64,000 bases of DNA from Anabaena sp051781005. GTDB taxonomy: Bacteria; Cyanobacteriota; Cyanobacteriia; Cyanobacteriales; Nostocaceae. Position numbers and translations under genes: made by a program. The stretch lies in NCBI RefSeq assembly GCF_051781005.1, contig NZ_JBPWOA010000026.1, forward strand, positions 1 through 64,000, written 5' to 3'. A model generated the notes under the pieces. The model was not told the origin of the DNA. It did not search any database and saw only the letters and a program-made list of their open reading frames with translations. This document shows, one piece after another, positions 38,109 to 46,882 of the stretch (within the stretch, counting starts at the first letter, position 1; each line of letters begins with the position of its first letter).

Positions 38109-39971
38109 GTGGATGAGAAAGATGCGACTCACCGTGTCTATAAGTATGGATTTATGAGGCTAAAATTGAGCGTTACCAGCCCTGTTGACCAATGGTTTAA
38201 TAAGATAGAACAGCGTCCAGCCCTTGCTGTGACTATTTCAATTGTGTGGTTGCTGTTGATTAACTGGATAGCTTTTGGCTGGAATTTGGGCAATATTGGC
38301 TTGATTGATGAAACTGAGCCACTTTTTGCAGAAGCTTCCCGACAAATGCTAGTAACAGGTGATTGGATTACCCCATTTTTTAATGGTGAAACTCGTTTTG
38401 ACAAACCGGCGTTAATTTACTGGTGTCAAGCGATCGCATATTCTATGATGGGGGTGAATGAATGGGCAGCCCGTATCCCTTCAGCACTAGCGGCAACGGC
38501 TGTAACAGCTTTGGCATTTTACGTTGTCCAGTGGCATTTTGCTCAAAAAGATCAATTAGAACAAGTTGCAAATCCTACTCGCCGTTATTTAACAGCCGCT
38601 GTGGCATCGGCTTTAATGGCATTTAACCCTGAAATGATTGTTTGGGCTAGAGTCGGTGTTTCTGATATGTTACTCACCGGTTGTATAGCCTCAGCGCTGT
38701 TATGCTTCTTTCTGGGATACGCTCAAAACTCTTCCCCTTCCCCCTTCCCCAACAAATGGTATCTAGCTTGTTATGTGCTGATTGCTGGGGCAATTTTGAC
38801 TAAGGGGCCAGTGGGAATTGTTTTACCAGGACTAATCATGATTGCCTTTGCCCTATATTTGGGTAAATTTTGGGAACTGTGGCGAGAAATGCGACCGATT
38901 TTGGGCATGGGCATAGTCTTCGCTTTATCTGCGCCCTGGTATGCCTTGGTGACTTGGCGCAATGGCTGGAATTTTATTAATGCTTTTTTTGGTTATCACA
39001 ATATAGAACGCTTTACAGAAGTCGTTAACGGTCACTCAGCCCCCTGGTATTTTTACTTTTTAGTAGTGTTGTTGGGCTTTGCACCATACTCAGTTTTTAT
39101 ACCTGCATCCCTAGCTAGGTTAAAATTTTGGCAGAGAATGCACTGGCTAGATCAAGAACGTTCTCAACAATTGGGTTTATTTGCTTGTTTCTGGTTTCTG
39201 GGTGTCTTCGGCTTTTTCAGTATCGCTGTCACTAAACTTCCTAGCTACCTCTTACCTTTAATGCCAGCAGCAGCTATTCTGGTAGCATTGTTTTGGAGTG
39301 ACCTTTTCCCAAATCCCCAAATTCCCCAACCTCTTAAATCTTTCAATATTAGTAGCTGGGTAAATGTGGCATTTTTATCGACATTATCAATAGGACTATT
39401 TAACTTATCAAAAATAGTAGGAACTGATCCGGCTGCACCAGACTTATACCAACAAATTCAAAACTTGGGGTTAACAAATTTGGGAGGGATAATTTGGCTT
39501 GTTGGTGCGATTATTATTGCTGCTTTAATATTGAGTTATCATCCACGTCCCATTATTGCGATTAATTTAATAGGGTTCGTGGCATTTTTATCAGTGGTGT
39601 TAATGCCTACTTTGTTTGTGATGGATCAACAGCGTCAGTTACCTTTAAGAGAATTATCTGCGATCGCTGTCCAAGAAAAACAACCCAATGAAGAATTAGT
39701 CATGGTTGGTTTCAAAAAGCCTACAGTGACGTTCTACTCTCAAACCACGGTTAACTACTTGAAGTTTTCCAAAGAGGCTCTAGACTATATTCAAAATCAA
39801 GCCTCCGCAAAAGTCAAACCACCATCACTACTACTTCTGACTGAGCATAAAAAGTTGATTGAAATGAACTTTCAACCAGACGATTATAAGAATATAGCCA
39901 CCAAAGGTGCTTATAACCTCATTCGTATTCCCTTGCAGAAGATTAAAAAAAGCAACCTGAATATTTCATAA
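38109..39971 (+). CDS. GT39-type (ArnT/PMT-like) polyprenyl-linked glycosyltransferase
   Basis: 620 aa with about 11-12 transmembrane helices. The first periplasmic loop has DETEPLFAEASRQMLVTGDW and the next TPFFNGETRFDKPALIYW, the acidic and metal-binding loop of ArnT/PMT-like enzymes. Members transfer sugars from a polyprenyl-phosphate to lipid or protein. The start is GTG at 38109, or ATG at 38154 (MRLKLSVTSPVD), which would remove 15 residues. Membrane-located. Confidence 0.92.
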   Translation: MDEKDATHRVYKYGFMRLKLSVTSPVDQWFNKIEQRPALAVTISIVWLLLINWIAFGWNLGNIGLIDETEPLFAEASRQMLVTGDWITPFFNGETRFDKPALIYWCQAIAYSMMGVNEWAARIPSALAATAVTALAFYVVQWHFAQKDQLEQVANPTRRYLTAAVASALMAFNPEMIVWARVGVSDMLLTGCIASALLCFFLGYAQNSSPSPFPNKWYLACYVLIAGAILTKGPVGIVLPGLIMIAFALYLGKFWELWREMRPILGMGIVFALSAPWYALVTWRNGWNFINAFFGYHNIERFTEVVNGHSAPWYFYFLVVLLGFAPYSVFIPASLARLKFWQRMHWLDQERSQQLGLFACFWFLGVFGFFSIAVTKLPSYLLPLMPAAAILVALFWSDLFPNPQIPQPLKSFNISSWVNVAFLSTLSIGLFNLSKIVGTDPAAPDLYQQIQNLGLTNLGGIIWLVGAIIIAALILSYHPRPIIAINLIGFVAFLSVVLMPTLFVMDQQRQLPLRELSAIAVQEKQPNEELVMVGFKKPTVTFYSQTTVNYLKFSKEALDYIQNQASAKVKPPSLLLLTEHKKLIEMNFQPDDYKNIATKGAYNLIRIPLQKIKKSNLNIS

Positions 39972-39980
39972 TTAGGAGTA

Positions 39981-40075
39981 GGGGCGAAGCATTCGGGCGA
40001 TCAATGATCGGTTTTTGTCAAAGACCATTTTCCGAATGCTGATGCTTCCAGCACGCTACGCGAACGCCCGTACAG
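39981..40075. repeat. Dispersed repeat with inverted GAAGCATTCGG/CCGAATGCT
   Basis: GAAGCATTCGG (39986-39996) pairs with CCGAATGCT (40032-40040), and a second GATGCTTC follows. The element ends in CACGCTACGCGAACGCCCGT, a typical Nostocales interspersed module. It lies between the convergent GT39 and hybrid-kinase genes. Confidence 0.6.
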
Positions 40076-40146
40076 GGAGTTAGGAGTCAGGAGGTTGAAG
40101 AATTTTGGATTTAACATTGAAAGGTTTCCTAATTACCAATTACCAA

Positions 40147-43100
40147 TCACCCATTTTTACCTTTGACTAAAGCCTGATTAATTTGACTTAATAAATCTTC
40201 CATTGAGATAGAACGAGGTAAAACCTGGGTAGCAATACTGCCGGAAAGCTGTTCTAATTCACTAACTTCATGATTTTCTCTGGACTGATATCCATTGTTT
40301 TTTTGTGTTGCCATTTCTGGATATTTGACTTGATTTAATGTTTTGTCCAGTACTAAAATTGGCGGCAAATTAAATGGTAAATCTGACAAAGTTGTTAATA
40401 CTTTTTGTACTTCTTTGTGAATAGCAGACTCACCCAAACAAATTAGTAGTAAATCAACACTTTGATGACGGAGTTGTTGTAGCACTTCTGCCCAGCAGTT
40501 ACCCATAGCTGCTTTCAAGCCAGCGGTTTGTAAGTACTGAATTAAAGCTTGGAACCATTCAGATCCTCTTTCAGTATTGAGGGAAGAATCATTACGACTA
40601 TACTCATTTTTGAGCGATAGCGAAGCGCTGCTGCTTTCAGCAGATCGCTTATTGTCTCTCAGTGCAGAACTTTTTTCTCCCCGATAACCCTTAACCGGCT
40701 TACCTCTTACCTGTGGCAAATCGCGCAACATCGTCACATCAACTACCAAGATATTAGGAGGACAGCCAATAGCAGAGGCAATTTGTAGTACTGACAATAA
40801 AGCATCTGGTTTGGTTTTGGGACTGGCACTTTCCTTACCTAATGGAGTTAAGTAAGGGAACACCGATAATCCAGGTATTTGGGAAGCTGTCAAAGTAGTC
40901 GCAACATCGCAAGTTACCAGGGGGATAGCGGCTAATCGGGGGTGGTTAGTCAACTGTTGGAGATAATTTTGGGCTGTGGAACTTTCCACATCTAGTAAAA
41001 TTACATCAAACTGCCACACCCGTGCTAAAAGTTCTGCCTGATCTAAGTCATCTACTTCAATAACTCGATGTTCTCGCAGGGAGGGTTGGGGATTGACCGA
41101 TTCTAATTCTGGATTTACCAACCTGAGAATCCGCAGCGGAGTTTTTGTAGTTGTGATTTCGGGATTTTCTAAACCTATCGGCTCAACTTCTGGTGCCGCA
41201 CATAATTTTTCTAAAATGGGTACTAAAGCTTGATGCTCTACTGGTAAGCTCAAGAAATTATCGGCTCGGTGAGCAAATGCCTGTTCCTTTTCTGCTCCCG
41301 TAGCTGTGACAATCACCGGAATATGGCGAGTTGCACTATCAGATTTTAGTAAAGTCAGCACATCCCAACCTGATAGCAGGGGTAACAACGGATTCAAAAA
41401 TATAGTTATTGGTTGTAAGCGACGAGCTTTTTCTAACGCTTCTGTCCCCGACCGAGCAATTACCACCCGATAACCTAAGCCTTTGAGATGTTGGGTTAGG
41501 TCTTCAATATATCGAGCTACTGCTTCGACTACCAGCACTAACCGTTGGGAGGAGATTGGTTGATGTGATTCGGAATTTCCCCCTTCTGATTCGGCAAAGC
41601 TGGTTTTGGGAGGGCATGGTGGTAAGAGTAGTGTAAACTGGCTACCGTTGCCTTCGCGAGATAAGAAGCTGACATCTCCACCATGTAGGCGAGCTAAAGC
41701 CCTTGTTAATACCAATCCCAAACCAGTACCTTCAAACTGACGAGTGAGGGGATTTTCCAGTTGTTGGAATTTTTGAAAGATTAAATGTTGTTGGTGTTCG
41801 GGAATACCAATGCCTGTATCCCAGATGGTAAATGCAATCCATCCTTCCCAGCGATTTACCCGCAGTCCAATTTCCCCAGAGGTTTCGGTGAACTTAAAGG
41901 CGTTGGAAAGTAGGTGTACCAGCATTTGCCGCAATCGCAATTCATCTGCGACTATCTGCTCTAAACCTGGTTCAATAGTCAAGCTGAATTGGTGATCTGG
42001 TGAATGTTTACTTTCAGATGGAGAGGAGTGGGGTACTTTGCTTGGTTGATTGTGGAGTGTTTTTATTTCTGATAAAGCGCGATCGCACACTTCCCTAATT
42101 TGCACTGGAGACGGATTCAGTTCCATCTGTCCAGTTTCCATCCGCGTCAAATCTAAAATATCATTAACCACACTCATCAAATGTCGTCCACTTTGATGAA
42201 TTAAGCTGGCATAACGCGCTTGTCGCTCGTTCAATTCTCCTAATTGTTGATCAACTAGTAAGCGTGATAAACCCAAAACTGCTGTTAGTGGTGTTTTCAA
42301 TTCATGACTAATACAAGCTAAAAACTCATCCTTTAACCGATTTAGTTGAATCAAATCAGCATTCTTAGCTGCCAGTTCTTTAAAAAGTTGTTGTTGCTCA
42401 GTTACATCAGTTGCTAAAACTAACCACAACTCATCATTACCAAGTTCTGAATTTTCACTTCTGAGCGTCACTTCCGAATCAGCACTCAAAACCTTCAACT
42501 CCGGACTATCTAAAGGGATTTTAGTAAACTGCCAAATTCGCTCCTGACCATTCTGAATTTCGACAACGCAAGTACAAGTACCCAGTTGAGTATCCAAAAA
42601 GCAGTGACTAGATGTAGTGTTTACAGGTATTTGTGGCTCCTGCATGATAGGCAAAACTGAAGATGAATCTGTTGAATTAATTCCTTCACTTCTCAGATGC
42701 CGTTTCATCAATGTGTTTGGCTCTTCATTTTCACCCCCTCTACCATTGGGGTAAACTTTCACAGCTTTTTGGTTGAGGTATTCCTGATTTTTTTCTTGCT
42801 TTTTAACATGAACAGGAGCAAGGATAGTTTCTACTTCTTGCCTAATTCCTTCGAGATCTTTGAAAACTCCCAATTGTTGCCACCAAGCTGGATTTTGTGT
42901 TACCACTTCGCCATTACTTGTTTGTAACATCAAAGGCCAAGGTAGTCTTTCCAGCAACTGCACTAAAGGATTTTGTCTGCGTGACTGATATTGATTTTGC
43001 TTGTAGCGACGAGTCTTTAACCCAGCATGATTCTTGGTTTCAGTTGCAGGAAGACCCGCAACAATTACTGCTTTCTCTTTAGCCAAAAAACGTAGTAATC

Positions 43101-43584
43101 TGGGGCTATCTAGCAGCCCCAAAAACTTCCCCTCCGAGTCGATCAACACCCAATCTAAATTTCTATTTTTTTGGCTTTGTTGGCATGGCAAAAACAAACT
43201 AAATTTTTCTAGCCGCTCAGAAGCTTGTATTGTCTGTATTGGCGAAATCAGACTAGAACTCAACGTAGAAATCGGCTGTTGTAGATTTAAAAACGTTTCA
43301 CCACTGGCTGCTGCCAATAATTTTGGGATTAAACTGGCAGAGTACAACAATCCGATTGGGCATTGTTGTTGATTCACCACTACCAGGCGATCGCACTGCT
43401 CTTTCTCCAAAATCTCCAGCACCACTGCCAGAGTACTCGTTTCTGGGCAGCTGGGTACGGTTGCTAGAAAGTCATAAAGCGGGTACTGTAGCATTAACAT
43501 AAGGCTTAGGGGGGTCATTCTTCCTGTCGTCGCCTCTGGCTTCAACATCTGCCAAAGTGCTGATGGTTTACATACCTGAAGCAA
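40147..43584 (-). CDS. CBS-containing hybrid histidine kinase with several receiver-like domains
   Basis: Up to 1145 aa. The N-terminus has a CBS-domain pair (about 20-180), then a PAS-like segment (WPLMLQTSNGEVVTQNPAWW). HisKA is FLACISHELKTPLTAVLGLS (about 425), followed by HATPase with LSNAFKFTE, IWDTGIGIPEHQ and GTGLGLVLTRALA. The first receiver domain (about 685-800) has Asn in place of the phospho-Asp (IFLNPLLPLLSGWDV) and no normal KP. A second receiver-like block has VILLDVESST; a third has DLLLICLGES. A 37-bp repeat at 40613-40649 lies within the coding region. Start TTG at 43584 or ATG at 43548 (MLKPEATTG); the ATG is more usual. Confidence 0.92.
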   Translation of the reverse strand: MLQVCKPSALWQMLKPEATTGRMTPLSLMLMLQYPLYDFLATVPSCPETSTLAVVLEILEKEQCDRLVVVNQQQCPIGLLYSASLIPKLLAAASGETFLNLQQPISTLSSSLISPIQTIQASERLEKFSLFLPCQQSQKNRNLDWVLIDSEGKFLGLLDSPRLLRFLAKEKAVIVAGLPATETKNHAGLKTRRYKQNQYQSRRQNPLVQLLERLPWPLMLQTSNGEVVTQNPAWWQQLGVFKDLEGIRQEVETILAPVHVKKQEKNQEYLNQKAVKVYPNGRGGENEEPNTLMKRHLRSEGINSTDSSSVLPIMQEPQIPVNTTSSHCFLDTQLGTCTCVVEIQNGQERIWQFTKIPLDSPELKVLSADSEVTLRSENSELGNDELWLVLATDVTEQQQLFKELAAKNADLIQLNRLKDEFLACISHELKTPLTAVLGLSRLLVDQQLGELNERQARYASLIHQSGRHLMSVVNDILDLTRMETGQMELNPSPVQIREVCDRALSEIKTLHNQPSKVPHSSPSESKHSPDHQFSLTIEPGLEQIVADELRLRQMLVHLLSNAFKFTETSGEIGLRVNRWEGWIAFTIWDTGIGIPEHQQHLIFQKFQQLENPLTRQFEGTGLGLVLTRALARLHGGDVSFLSREGNGSQFTLLLPPCPPKTSFAESEGGNSESHQPISSQRLVLVVEAVARYIEDLTQHLKGLGYRVVIARSGTEALEKARRLQPITIFLNPLLPLLSGWDVLTLLKSDSATRHIPVIVTATGAEKEQAFAHRADNFLSLPVEHQALVPILEKLCAAPEVEPIGLENPEITTTKTPLRILRLVNPELESVNPQPSLREHRVIEVDDLDQAELLARVWQFDVILLDVESSTAQNYLQQLTNHPRLAAIPLVTCDVATTLTASQIPGLSVFPYLTPLGKESASPKTKPDALLSVLQIASAIGCPPNILVVDVTMLRDLPQVRGKPVKGYRGEKSSALRDNKRSAESSSASLSLKNEYSRNDSSLNTERGSEWFQALIQYLQTAGLKAAMGNCWAEVLQQLRHQSVDLLLICLGESAIHKEVQKVLTTLSDLPFNLPPILVLDKTLNQVKYPEMATQKNNGYQSRENHEVSELEQLSGSIATQVLPRSISMEDLLSQINQALVKGKNG
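40613..40649. repeat. Dispersed palindromic repeat inside the hybrid kinase gene
   Basis: 37 bp with inverted ends AGCGAT/ATCGCT and an internal CTGCTG/CAGCAG hairpin. It is read in frame as part of a Ser/Ala-rich linker (RSAESSSASLSL) between receiver-like domains. Confidence 0.55.
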
Positions 43585-44153
43585 TATCCTTCAAGAAGAC
43601 TCATATAAGCGTCTTTGGTTATAATTCAAATTTAAATGAAGCAACTAAATTGGCTCTGACAGACAATTACTTGCCTCCCACAGTTTCCAGAGCCTCCATA
43701 CTTCCCTCTGCTCACCCTGTTACCAGAGCGGCCATCTTCACCAGTAAGATACTGGTATTTAAACTCCTCATCTATAGTTACAGCTAAAACAATTATCGCT
43801 CCAAAGATTCGCTTTAGAACCTTGAGGAATTATAATGATTTAGAATGCGACAATACTTTAAGTTCGTTTATGTATCTTATCAAGGAGTGAAATGAAAAAA
43901 TCTATATTCAGATAGATATACATACTCAGATCAGGAAATTAGCTACTGCATCCTTTCTGCTCAACCCTTCATCAACTACTTAGTTAAGTTATACCATTCA
44001 CCTGATTTAGATAGGTTATAAAGTAGCAATTCTTCAATATTTGTTGACACAAGGCGCTCTTTAACCAGGTTTTACTTAAAAGCTTTTACCCGAATAAATT
44101 AGCCCAGACACCATAGTCTGAGCGATCATCTCAAAAAAATATATAAACAATAA
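43585..44153. other. Divergent intergenic region upstream of kaiA
   Basis: 569 bp between the divergent hybrid kinase and kaiA, expected to hold both promoters. A TTGACA lies at 44043-44048, but no good -10 follows at 16-18 bp. A 76-codon frame at 43557-43787 is probably spurious. Translation of the stretch directly before kaiA shows no obvious remnant of a KaiA N-terminal domain. Confidence 0.45.
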
Positions 44154-44738
44154 ATGATATTACCTATATTATTGATTTGGCGAGCTGATGTTAAAAAATA
44201 TTTAGATAATCATGCTGTCCTGTATAGTCATCAAAGTTTAATTGAGCAGTTATGGAATTTCATAGAGAGTATTATTACTCAATTGTTTGAATTGCCACTA
44301 GCTGTTACTGCTCCTGTAAAAATTCTCTCTTTACAGAAAATTAGACAGTTAAACACAAATGAACAATTAGCTTACAGTCAGAAATCTAGTTATGTATTAG
44401 CGTGCAATCAGCAATGGTTTCAGAAAATGAGTCCAGCCGAGAAGCAGGAAATATTAGATCAACTGAAATCAGATTACCGCCTCATTTTGATAAATTACTT
44501 TACCACAGACAAAAACCTAAAGATAATAATTGATAAATTTATCAACGCCTTATTTTATGCTAATATTCCTGTGCCACGAATTATAGAAATGCACATGGAA
44601 CTCATTGACGAATTTTCCAAACAACTAAGGTTAGAAGGCAGAAGTGATGAAACATTACTAGATTACCGACTAACATTGATCGATATTTTGGCAAATCTGT
44701 GTGAAGCATATAGATGTTCGGTTTCTAAACCGAACTGA
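44154..44738 (+). CDS. kaiA: Circadian clock protein KaiA, shortened N-terminus
   Basis: 194 aa. KaiA stimulates KaiC autophosphorylation. The C-terminal KaiC-binding four-helix domain is complete: LDQLKSDYRLILINYFTTDK, IDKFINALFYANIPVPRIIE, MHMELIDEFSKQLRLEGRSD, LLDYRLTLIDILANLCEAYR. The full-length Synechococcus protein (about 284 aa) has a pseudo-receiver of about 130-160 residues in front. Here only about 85-95 residues precede the domain, and HQSLIEQLWNFIESIITQLFELP resembles the last helix of that pseudo-receiver. Anabaena PCC 7120 has an even shorter KaiA (about 102 aa). First gene of kaiABC; 92 bp to kaiB. Confidence 0.9.
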   Translation: MILPILLIWRADVKKYLDNHAVLYSHQSLIEQLWNFIESIITQLFELPLAVTAPVKILSLQKIRQLNTNEQLAYSQKSSYVLACNQQWFQKMSPAEKQEILDQLKSDYRLILINYFTTDKNLKIIIDKFINALFYANIPVPRIIEMHMELIDEFSKQLRLEGRSDETLLDYRLTLIDILANLCEAYRCSVSKPN

Positions 44739-44830
44739 ATGGAGCGAATTATAACTGGCATCTGTGGTCAATTCAGGCAAACTCTTCAGCCTATTTTGTA
44801 TTCATATTCTCATACCTAGTCTATAAATTT

Positions 44831-45145
44831 ATGAATAAAGTCGGAAAAACTTATGTTCTCAAGCTTTATGTAGCCGGGAACACACCCAACTCCGTGCGAG
44901 CTTTAAACACACTTAAAAATATATTAGAACAAGAATTTCAAGGTGTGTATGCTTTAAAAGTCATAGATGTCCTCAAAAACCCACAACTAGCCGAAGAAGA
45001 CAAAATACTAGCCACACCGACATTATCTAAAATATTGCCTCCTCCTGTCCGCAAAATTATTGGTGATCTGTCAGATAGAGAAAGAGTATTGATAGGATTA
45101 GACTTACTCTATGAAGAATTGAGTGAAGAAGACTGGGAAGAGTAA
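44831..45145 (+). CDS. kaiB: Circadian clock protein KaiB
   Basis: 104 aa, standard length. KaiB is a fold-switching protein that binds phosphorylated KaiC, sequesters KaiA and recruits output kinases. Conserved: YVLKLYVAGNTPNSVRALNT, ALKVIDVLKNPQLAEEDKIL, ATPTLSKILPPPVRKIIGDL, and the acidic tail EELSEEDWEE. In the kaiABC operon, 74 bp before kaiC. Confidence 0.98.
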   Translation: MNKVGKTYVLKLYVAGNTPNSVRALNTLKNILEQEFQGVYALKVIDVLKNPQLAEEDKILATPTLSKILPPPVRKIIGDLSDRERVLIGLDLLYEELSEEDWEE

Positions 45146-45219
45146 AATATTACTGAACATAGTCAAAGCTTTAGTAATTTTAAAAAACAGTTTAAATAAA
45201 TACCTTGATGTGATCAGCA

Positions 45220-46764
45220 ATGAGTGACAAAGAGCAACAAGAGAAACTAAATCCACCAATTGGGGGTGTAGAGAAAATTCGCACAATGATCGAGGGCTTT
45301 GACGACATTAGTCATGGCGGCTTACCAGTTGGGAGAACAACCCTAGTCAGTGGCACTTCTGGTACAGGAAAAACTTTATTATCTCTCCAATTTCTCTATA
45401 ATGGTATCACCTACTTTGATGAACCAGGAGTATTTGTAACCTTTGAGGAATCACCTAGCGATATCATAAAAAATGCCCATATCTTTGGGTGGAATTTACC
45501 ACGACTAATTAAAGAAGGAAAACTATTTATTCTCGACGCATCACCTGATCCTGAAGGTCAAGATATCGTCGGTAATTTTGATCTTTCGGCTTTAATTGAG
45601 CGCTTACAATATGCGATTCGCAAATACAAAGCTAACCGTGTTTCCATTGACTCCATCACAGCAGTATTTCAGCAATATGAAGCTGTGGGAGTAGTACGAC
45701 GGGAAATATTTCGGTTAGTAGCACGTCTTAAACAACTAAGTGTCACCACTATAATTACAACTGAGCGTGGTGAAGAATATGGACCTGTAGCGTCTTTTGG
45801 TGTAGAAGAATTTGTCTCTGACAATGTAGTAATTGTTCGCAACGTCTTAGAAGGAGAACGTCGCCGACGCACACTAGAAATTCTCAAATTGCGCGGTACG
45901 ACTCACATGAAGGGTGAATATCCATTTACAATCACCAACGCAGGAGTCAACATTTTTCCGTTAGGCGCAATGCGTTTAACACAACGATCTTCAAATGTCC
46001 GCGTATCTTCAGGAGTCAAAACCCTGGATGAAATGTGTGGTGGTGGTTTCTTTAAAGATTCAATTATTTTAGCCACAGGGGCTACTGGTACTGGTAAAAC
46101 CCTATTAGTCAGCAAGTTCATTCAAGATGGTTGTGTTGGCGGTGAGCGAGCCATATTATTTGCTTACGAAGAATCCCGCGCTCAACTGTCTCGCAATGCT
46201 TATTCTTGGGGAATTGACTTTGAAGAATTAGAAGACCAAGGGTTACTAAAAATAATTTGTACCTATCCCGAATCAACGGGATTAGAAGATCACTTACAAA
46301 TTATTAAATCAGAGATTGCCGATTTTAAACCAGCCCGTATCGCTATTGATTCCCTTTCTGCGATGGCTAGAGGCGTTAGTAATAATGCTTTTCGGCAGTT
46401 TGTAATCGGGGTAACAGGGTATGCTAAACAAGAAGAAATTACTGGCTTCTTTACCAATACAAGTGACCAATTTATGGGGTCACATTCAATTACTGATTCT
46501 CACATTTCCACGATTACTGATACGATTATCATGTTGCAGTACGTAGAAATTCATGGAGAAATGTCGCGGGCGATTAACGTTTTCAAAATGCGGGGTTCAT
46601 GGCACGATAAGGGGATTCGCGAGTACAATATTACTGCTGACGGGCCTAATATTAAAGACTCTTTCCGTAATTATGAACGAATTGTCAGCGGAGCGCCTAC
46701 CCGCGTTAGCATAGACGAAAAGGCGGAACTTTCTCGCATTGTCAAACGTTTTGAAGACAAATAG
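45220..46764 (+). CDS. kaiC: Circadian clock ATPase/kinase KaiC
   Basis: 514 aa double RecA-like protein forming hexamers. The CI domain has Walker A GTSGTGKTLLS and catalytic glutamates VTFEESPSD. The CII domain has GATGTGKTLLVSKF and FAYEESRAQL. The autophosphorylation pair Ser/Thr is in SITDSHISTITDTIIMLQ, as in Synechococcus Ser431/Thr432. The C-terminal tail is slightly short, ending RIVKRFEDK after the A-loop region GAPTRVSIDEKAELS, the segment bound by KaiA. Confidence 0.98.
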   Translation: MSDKEQQEKLNPPIGGVEKIRTMIEGFDDISHGGLPVGRTTLVSGTSGTGKTLLSLQFLYNGITYFDEPGVFVTFEESPSDIIKNAHIFGWNLPRLIKEGKLFILDASPDPEGQDIVGNFDLSALIERLQYAIRKYKANRVSIDSITAVFQQYEAVGVVRREIFRLVARLKQLSVTTIITTERGEEYGPVASFGVEEFVSDNVVIVRNVLEGERRRRTLEILKLRGTTHMKGEYPFTITNAGVNIFPLGAMRLTQRSSNVRVSSGVKTLDEMCGGGFFKDSIILATGATGTGKTLLVSKFIQDGCVGGERAILFAYEESRAQLSRNAYSWGIDFEELEDQGLLKIICTYPESTGLEDHLQIIKSEIADFKPARIAIDSLSAMARGVSNNAFRQFVIGVTGYAKQEEITGFFTNTSDQFMGSHSITDSHISTITDTIIMLQYVEIHGEMSRAINVFKMRGSWHDKGIREYNITADGPNIKDSFRNYERIVSGAPTRVSIDEKAELSRIVKRFEDK

Positions 46765-46882
46765 AGTTCTGATCTTAACTTCGGTATAGTACTATATTTT
46801 TTGCTTCATTTAGTATCGTGCTATATTCTGTGTGGAGACAAGTTTTCTGCCGCTAGTATAGATTTTCGTGTGAGGAGATGCG

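Noticed and set aside
43557..43787. 76-codon frame in the kaiA upstream region
   Set aside because: It overlaps the hybrid-kinase start and shows no protein family features.
46688..46720. Repeat-like GCGGAGCGCCTACCCGCG inside kaiC
   Set aside because: The encoded SGAPTRVSIDEKAELS aligns directly with the normal KaiC C-terminus (SGSPTR...DEKSELS), so it is ordinary coding sequence.
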